Below, one piece after another: positions 60,537 through 64,000 of a stretch of 64,000 bases of DNA. The notes under the pieces were generated by a model that was not told where the DNA came from, searched no databases, and saw only the letters and a program-made list of their open reading frames with translations. How positions within the stretch are numbered: position 1 is the stretch's first letter; every line of letters starts with the position of its first letter. The translations under genes were made by a program, and so were the position numbers. Source of the DNA: Pseudomonas sp. Au-Pse12 (GTDB lineage: Bacteria; Pseudomonadota; Gammaproteobacteria; Pseudomonadales; Pseudomonadaceae); the NCBI RefSeq assembly GCF_021341665.1, contig NZ_JAJTTH010000001.1:310001-374000 (forward strand). The letters are read 5' to 3'.

Positions 60537-61157
60537 ATGCCGGATACCCAACTGCTGGAGCGCCGCTACCCGGGGCGGCGCGCCGAACTCAAGCGCGCGA
60601 TCCTCAAACAGGCCCTGGTGAGTTTCAACCAGCAAGGCCTGGAAGCCACCACCATCGAGATGATCCGCGCCGAATGCGACACCAGCGTCGGTGCCATCTA
60701 TCACCACTTCGGCAACAAGGAAGGGCTGGTGGCGGCGCTGTTCTTCGCCGCCCTGGAAGACCAGGGGCAATTGCGCGACCAGTACCTGGAGCCGGCCGGC
60801 ACGTTGCAGCAGGGGGTCCAGGCTTTGGTCCACAGTTATGTGGACTGGGTCGACCAGCAGCCGGAATGGGCGCGCTTTCAGTTCCAGGCGCGCTTCGCCG
60901 TGGCCAAGGGGCCGTTCGCCGAGGAACTGGCGAACCGCAACCGGCTGCGCAACCGCACCCTGCTGGGGTGGATGAAAGAGCGCTCCGAGGATGGCCTGTT
61001 GCAGCGCTGGCCGGCGGAATTGGTGCCTTCGTTGATCGTCGGCCCGGCGGAGAATTACTGCCGGGCCTGGTTGTCCGGGCGGGTCCAGGCAAGCCCCGCA
61101 AGCTACCGCGAACAGCTGGCGGCAGCGGCCTGGCGCTCCCTCGGCGGCGCGCAGTAG
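60537..61157 (+). CDS. TetR family transcriptional regulator
   Basis: A 206-aa repressor: TetR helix-turn-helix in residues about 15-62 (RAELKRAILKQALVSFNQQGLEATTIEMIRAECDTSVGAIYHHFGNKEGLVAALF) and an all-helical ligand domain. The class often senses acyl-CoA, fatty acids or drugs. It is divergent from the thioesterase gene and from the paired operators. Its AzlC/AzlD neighbours downstream start 126 bp later and may be separate. Confidence 0.92.
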   Translation: MPDTQLLERRYPGRRAELKRAILKQALVSFNQQGLEATTIEMIRAECDTSVGAIYHHFGNKEGLVAALFFAALEDQGQLRDQYLEPAGTLQQGVQALVHSYVDWVDQQPEWARFQFQARFAVAKGPFAEELANRNRLRNRTLLGWMKERSEDGLLQRWPAELVPSLIVGPAENYCRAWLSGRVQASPASYREQLAAAAWRSLGGAQ

Positions 61158-61283
61158 CGGCCCCGTGCAGCGCCGGCCGCAACGGCAGGGCAAGGCCATG
61201 GCCACGCAATTGCGCAAGATTGTTCAAGCCAGCCGTGCGGCGGGCTGGCACAGTCACTGACCGTTTCTTGCGTGCAGGCTGTT

Positions 61284-61982
61284 ATGACCCGCGTTCTTCT
61301 ACCCCGCGCCGCGTTTATCCGCGGTGCCATCGCCATCATGCCTCTGTCCCTGGCCACCGCGCCCTGGGGGCTGCTGGCCGGTTCCATGGCCATCGAGGCC
61401 AATCTCACGCCGTTGCAGGGCCAGGGGCTGTCGAGCATCGTCTTCGCCGGTGCCGCGCAACTGGTGGCCATCGGCATGCTCAAGGGCGGGGCGGGGATCT
61501 TCTCGATCCTCCTGACCACCTTGCTGCTGACTTCCCAGCACCTGCTCTACGGCATGAGCATGCGCTCGGTGATCTCGCCATTGCCCGGGCGCTGGCGAGT
61601 GGGCCTGGGCTTTCTGCTCACCGATGAGCTGTTCGCCCTGACCAGCGCCCACGACAAGCAGCAGTTCGATCGCTGGTACGCCCTGGGCGTGGGCCTGACC
61701 TTCTACGTGGCCTGGAACCTCTTTACCTTGCTGGGCATCGTGCTGGGCAAGAGCATTCCCGGCCTGGAGCACCTGGGCCTGGACTTTTCCATTGCCGCCA
61801 CCTTCATCGCGCTGATCACGCCGCTGGTGCGCAATGTGCCCACCGTGGTCTGTGTCGCGGTGTCGCTGTTCTGCTCGGTGCTGTTCAGTTATTGGCACTG
61901 GGGCTCGGCCCTGGTGCTGTCGGGCCTGGCGGGGATGACCGCGGGTTTTGTCTGCAATAAATTCGCTCGGGGGCGCGCATGA
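61284..61982 (+). CDS. azlC: AzlC family branched-chain amino acid exporter subunit
   Basis: A 232-aa membrane protein with about seven helices (FIRGAIAIMPLSLATAPWGLLAGSMA; IVFAGAAQLVAIGML; LFSYWHWGSALVLSGLAGMTAGF), the large subunit of the AzlC-AzlD pair that exports branched-chain or related amino acids. ATG 61284 is used; a GTG four codons earlier is possible. The end overlaps azlD by four bases (ATGA). Confidence 0.92.
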   Translation: MTRVLLPRAAFIRGAIAIMPLSLATAPWGLLAGSMAIEANLTPLQGQGLSSIVFAGAAQLVAIGMLKGGAGIFSILLTTLLLTSQHLLYGMSMRSVISPLPGRWRVGLGFLLTDELFALTSAHDKQQFDRWYALGVGLTFYVAWNLFTLLGIVLGKSIPGLEHLGLDFSIAATFIALITPLVRNVPTVVCVAVSLFCSVLFSYWHWGSALVLSGLAGMTAGFVCNKFARGRA

Positions 61983-62293
61983 TGGTCTGGGCAGTGATTT
62001 TCGGCATGGGCCTGCTGGTCTTTCTCAATCGCTACGTGTTTCTCGAACCGCGCCTGCCGCTGCGCCTGAGCAGCAACGCGCGGCAGTTCCTCGGTTTTGC
62101 GGTGCCGGGCATGCTCACGGCGATCTGCGGGCCGATCGTGTTCATGCCCGATCACCAGTTGAACCTGCACTGGGACAACCCCTATTTGCTCAGCTCGCTG
62201 GTGGCCATCGTGCTGGTGATCTACACCCGCAATACCCTGGTCAGCATGCTGCTGAGCATGGGTTTCTTTTTCCTTCTGCGCTGGTGGCTCTGA
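61979..62293 (+). CDS. azlD: AzlD family exporter subunit
   Basis: A 104-aa membrane protein with four helices (MVWAVIFGMGLLVFLNRYVFL; RQFLGFAVPGMLTAICGPIVFM; SLVAIVLVIYTRNTLVSMLLSMGFFFLLRWWL), the small partner of AzlC. The start overlaps the azlC stop, fixing the reading frame. Confidence 0.92.
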   Translation: MMVWAVIFGMGLLVFLNRYVFLEPRLPLRLSSNARQFLGFAVPGMLTAICGPIVFMPDHQLNLHWDNPYLLSSLVAIVLVIYTRNTLVSMLLSMGFFFLLRWWL

Positions 62294-62360
62294 GGCAGGA
62301 TTGCGGTAGCCTGTGCAGCTTTCGGCACAGGCCGACCTTCAACCGCAACGGATGCACCGG

Positions 62361-63350
62361 ATGAGCAACTTTCCCCACGATATCGACCTGGACGCGTTCT
62401 GGGACCACGACAGCAGCCGCAAGATCAACCAGCCACCGGCGAGCGCCGCCATGATCGCCGAGCTGCAAGCCCTGCTGGGCTATCGACTGCCGCCGTCCTA
62501 TGTGGCGTTCATGCACCGTTACAACGGTGGCTGCCCGCACCTCAGCTGTTGCCCCACGGAGCAGGGCACCTCCTGGGCCGAGGACCACTGCGCGATCGAC
62601 AGTTTCCTGAGCATCGGTCGCGACAGTCGCTACTCCCTGGGCGGCGGCCTGGGCAGCCGCTTCATGATCGAGGAGTGGGGCTACCCGGACCTGGGGGTGT
62701 ACATCTGCAATTGCCCGTCCGCCGGGCATGACATGATCGCGTTGGACTACCGCGAGTGCGGCCCCGAGGGTGAACCCCGGGTGGTGCACGTGGACCAGGA
62801 GGGCGACTACGAGGTGACTGTCCTGGCGCCGAACTTCGAGGCCTTTGTCCGCGGCCTGGTGTCCTGGGAGGTGTATGACACCTCCGAGCAGGACTACCTC
62901 GACGACCTGGACACGGTCGCCAGCGCGCCGTTCTCGCCACTGCTGCAGGAGCTGCTTGAGCACTTCCCGGACGTGCCTGACCTGGGGCCGCTGATCCGCC
63001 AGATCGCCCTGCGCATCGTCCAGGACAAGCGCTACTTTGCGTTGCACGCCGACCCGCTGTCGTACCTGTTGTACGACCTGCAGTTCTGGCTGTACCAGAA
63101 CCGCCACCCGGTCCCCAACAAAGAGGCCTACCTGGAGGTCTATCAGGACATGATCGCCTTCGCCAAGGGCTTCGGCACCGACGGCTACGCCCCGGATTTC
63201 ATCCGCGACTGGTTTCGCGCGCGGCTGGCGGACGGTCATCTACGCCAGGCGGCGGGCGGGTTAGCCCTGACCCCGGCCTACCGCGCGCAGTTGCTGGAAC
63301 AATTGTCGGGGTTTCGCCCCGCCGGCCCACACCTTCAGGAGCAGCCATGA
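62361..63350 (+). CDS. SMI1/KNR4 family protein
   Basis: A 329-aa cytoplasmic protein with an N-terminal SMI1/KNR4 domain ([66 protein letters not shown]) and an acidic C-terminal region. SMI1/KNR4 proteins often act as immunity proteins to secreted toxins in bacteria, but no toxin gene is visible nearby, so a housekeeping or orphan role is possible. ATG 62361 is chosen; ATG 62352 is also feasible. It overlaps the next gene by four bases (ATGA). Confidence 0.85.
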   Translation: MSNFPHDIDLDAFWDHDSSRKINQPPASAAMIAELQALLGYRLPPSYVAFMHRYNGGCPHLSCCPTEQGTSWAEDHCAIDSFLSIGRDSRYSLGGGLGSRFMIEEWGYPDLGVYICNCPSAGHDMIALDYRECGPEGEPRVVHVDQEGDYEVTVLAPNFEAFVRGLVSWEVYDTSEQDYLDDLDTVASAPFSPLLQELLEHFPDVPDLGPLIRQIALRIVQDKRYFALHADPLSYLLYDLQFWLYQNRHPVPNKEAYLEVYQDMIAFAKGFGTDGYAPDFIRDWFRARLADGHLRQAAGGLALTPAYRAQLLEQLSGFRPAGPHLQEQP

Positions 63351-64000
63351 GCGAGGAAAAGATCCGCATCACCGCCGAGAAGACCCTCTCCGACAACTGG
63401 TACGTGCTGAAGAAATACAGCTTCGAACTGCGCCGCCGCGACGGCAGCTGGCAGGCCCAGGAGCGCGAGGTCTATGACCGCGGCAATGGCGCGACGATCC
63501 TGCTGTACAACCTCAAGCGGCGCACGGTGCTGCTGACCCGGCAGTTCCGCATGCCGGCCTTCGTCAACGGCCACAGCGGTTACCTGATCGAGACCGCCGC
63601 TGGTTTGCTGGACAACGCCAGCCCGGAGGTGCGCATCCGCCAGGAAGCGCAAGAGGAAACCGGTTGCCGGGTGGGCGAGGTGCAGAAGGTCTTCGACGCG
63701 TTCATGAGCCCGGGCTCGGTGACTGAGCGGGTGCATTTCTTCATTGGCCATTACCAGGCCGAAGACCGCATCGATGAAGGCGGCGGGCTGGAGCACGAAG
63801 GCGAGGACATCGAAGTCCTGGAACTGGATATCGACCAGGCGCTGGGCATGATCAAGAGCGGCGAGATCGCCGACGGCAAGACCATCATGCTGCTGCAGTA
63901 CCTGCAGTTGCATGTGCTCAAGCCCCGCAGCCTGATGGTGCTGGTGGCCGGCCCTTACCGCTCTGGCACTGGCGATGACCCGGCGCTGCTGGCGCGCAAT
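63347..64000 (+). CDS. nudK: NudK-type Nudix hydrolase, open to window end, with DUF4406-like extension
   Basis: The first about 190 residues match NudK (GDP-mannose pyrophosphatase): [19 protein letters not shown], the Nudix-box region [21 protein letters not shown] (RKEAIEETG in E. coli) and [14 protein letters not shown]. coli NudK stops soon after this point. Here the frame has no stop and continues [28 protein letters not shown] to the window edge, the opening pattern of a DUF4406 domain. So it is either a natural fusion or a sequencing slip. The start overlaps the SMI1 gene (ATGA). Confidence 0.85.
   Translation, partial: MSEEKIRITAEKTLSDNWYVLKKYSFELRRRDGSWQAQEREVYDRGNGATILLYNLKRRTVLLTRQFRMPAFVNGHSGYLIETAAGLLDNASPEVRIRQEAQEETGCRVGEVQKVFDAFMSPGSVTERVHFFIGHYQAEDRIDEGGGLEHEGEDIEVLELDIDQALGMIKSGEIADGKTIMLLQYLQLHVLKPRSLMVLVAGPYRSGTGDDPALLARN

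Noticed and set aside
62361..63350. Toxin-immunity role for the SMI1/KNR4 protein
   Set aside because: No polymorphic toxin, Rhs/CDI or type VI effector gene lies nearby, so the immunity role is not supported here.

Overview
The window is high-GC, gene-dense chromosomal DNA that reads as a Pseudomonas of the P. fluorescens complex (P. protegens / P. chlororaphis-like). The evidence is the 358-aa fluorescens-type HPPD, the split hpaG1/hpaG2, the Pseudomonas REP and longer interspersed repeats, and the density of catabolic operons each paired with its own regulator. I saw no rRNA, tRNA, CRISPR array, prophage or insertion sequence. Most calls rest on recognised protein families; exact substrates are often inference.

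Layout. 1-6.8 kb: the end of a DMT exporter, hppD (tyrosine to homogentisate) with a terminator, the MarR-type repressor hpaR, rarD, an aldo/keto reductase, a LysR regulator, and an SDR/VOC pair. 6.8-10.9 kb: an MFS carrier and a CdaR-type regulator, divergent, with glycerate kinase downstream. A Pseudomonas intergenic repeat follows. 11.3-19.8 kb: the homoprotocatechuate meta-cleavage operon hpaG1-G2-E-D-F-(MFS)-H-I on the minus strand with hpaA divergent. The intergenic region carries tandem palindromic sites that recur in front of hpaR. hpaC and hpaB, which make homoprotocatechuate from 4-hydroxyphenylacetate, lie about 16 kb away (34.8-37.0 kb) beside a second AraC gene and a small VOC gene.

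20.9-28.2 kb: a five-gene operon (cupin dioxygenase resembling 2,4'-dihydroxyacetophenone dioxygenase, MFS carrier, Zn-alcohol dehydrogenase, OprB-like porin, GMC oxidoreductase) with a divergent AraC regulator. This is my best candidate for an undescribed catabolic pathway. 28.9-33.3 kb: an HDAC-family amidohydrolase, an MFS carrier, an outer-membrane channel and a LuxR-type regulator. 37.4-40.3 kb: a chemoreceptor and an aminotransferase. 40.5-46.4 kb (minus): mgtA, a 66-aa ORF, a Na/Pi-cotransporter protein overlapping a DUF2493 gene, and an outer-membrane barrel protein. 48.3-55.8 kb: a four-carbon sugar-acid operon (ltnD-otnK-otnC-GntP permease-otnI), a secreted alpha/beta hydrolase and a DeoR regulator. 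55.9-64 kb: a zinc-ribbon-like protein, a periplasmic binding protein, an LprI-type protein, fabV, a hotdog thioesterase divergent from a TetR regulator, azlC/azlD, an SMI1/KNR4 protein, and a NudK Nudix enzyme whose frame runs on into a DUF4406-like segment at the window edge.

A theme across the window: the start regions of many of these transport and catabolic genes carry runs of AAN triplets (AAC/AAT/AAG/AAA), the form of the Hfq/Crc catabolite-repression motif. The accessory pathways may therefore share one post-transcriptional control layered over their own repressors and activators.
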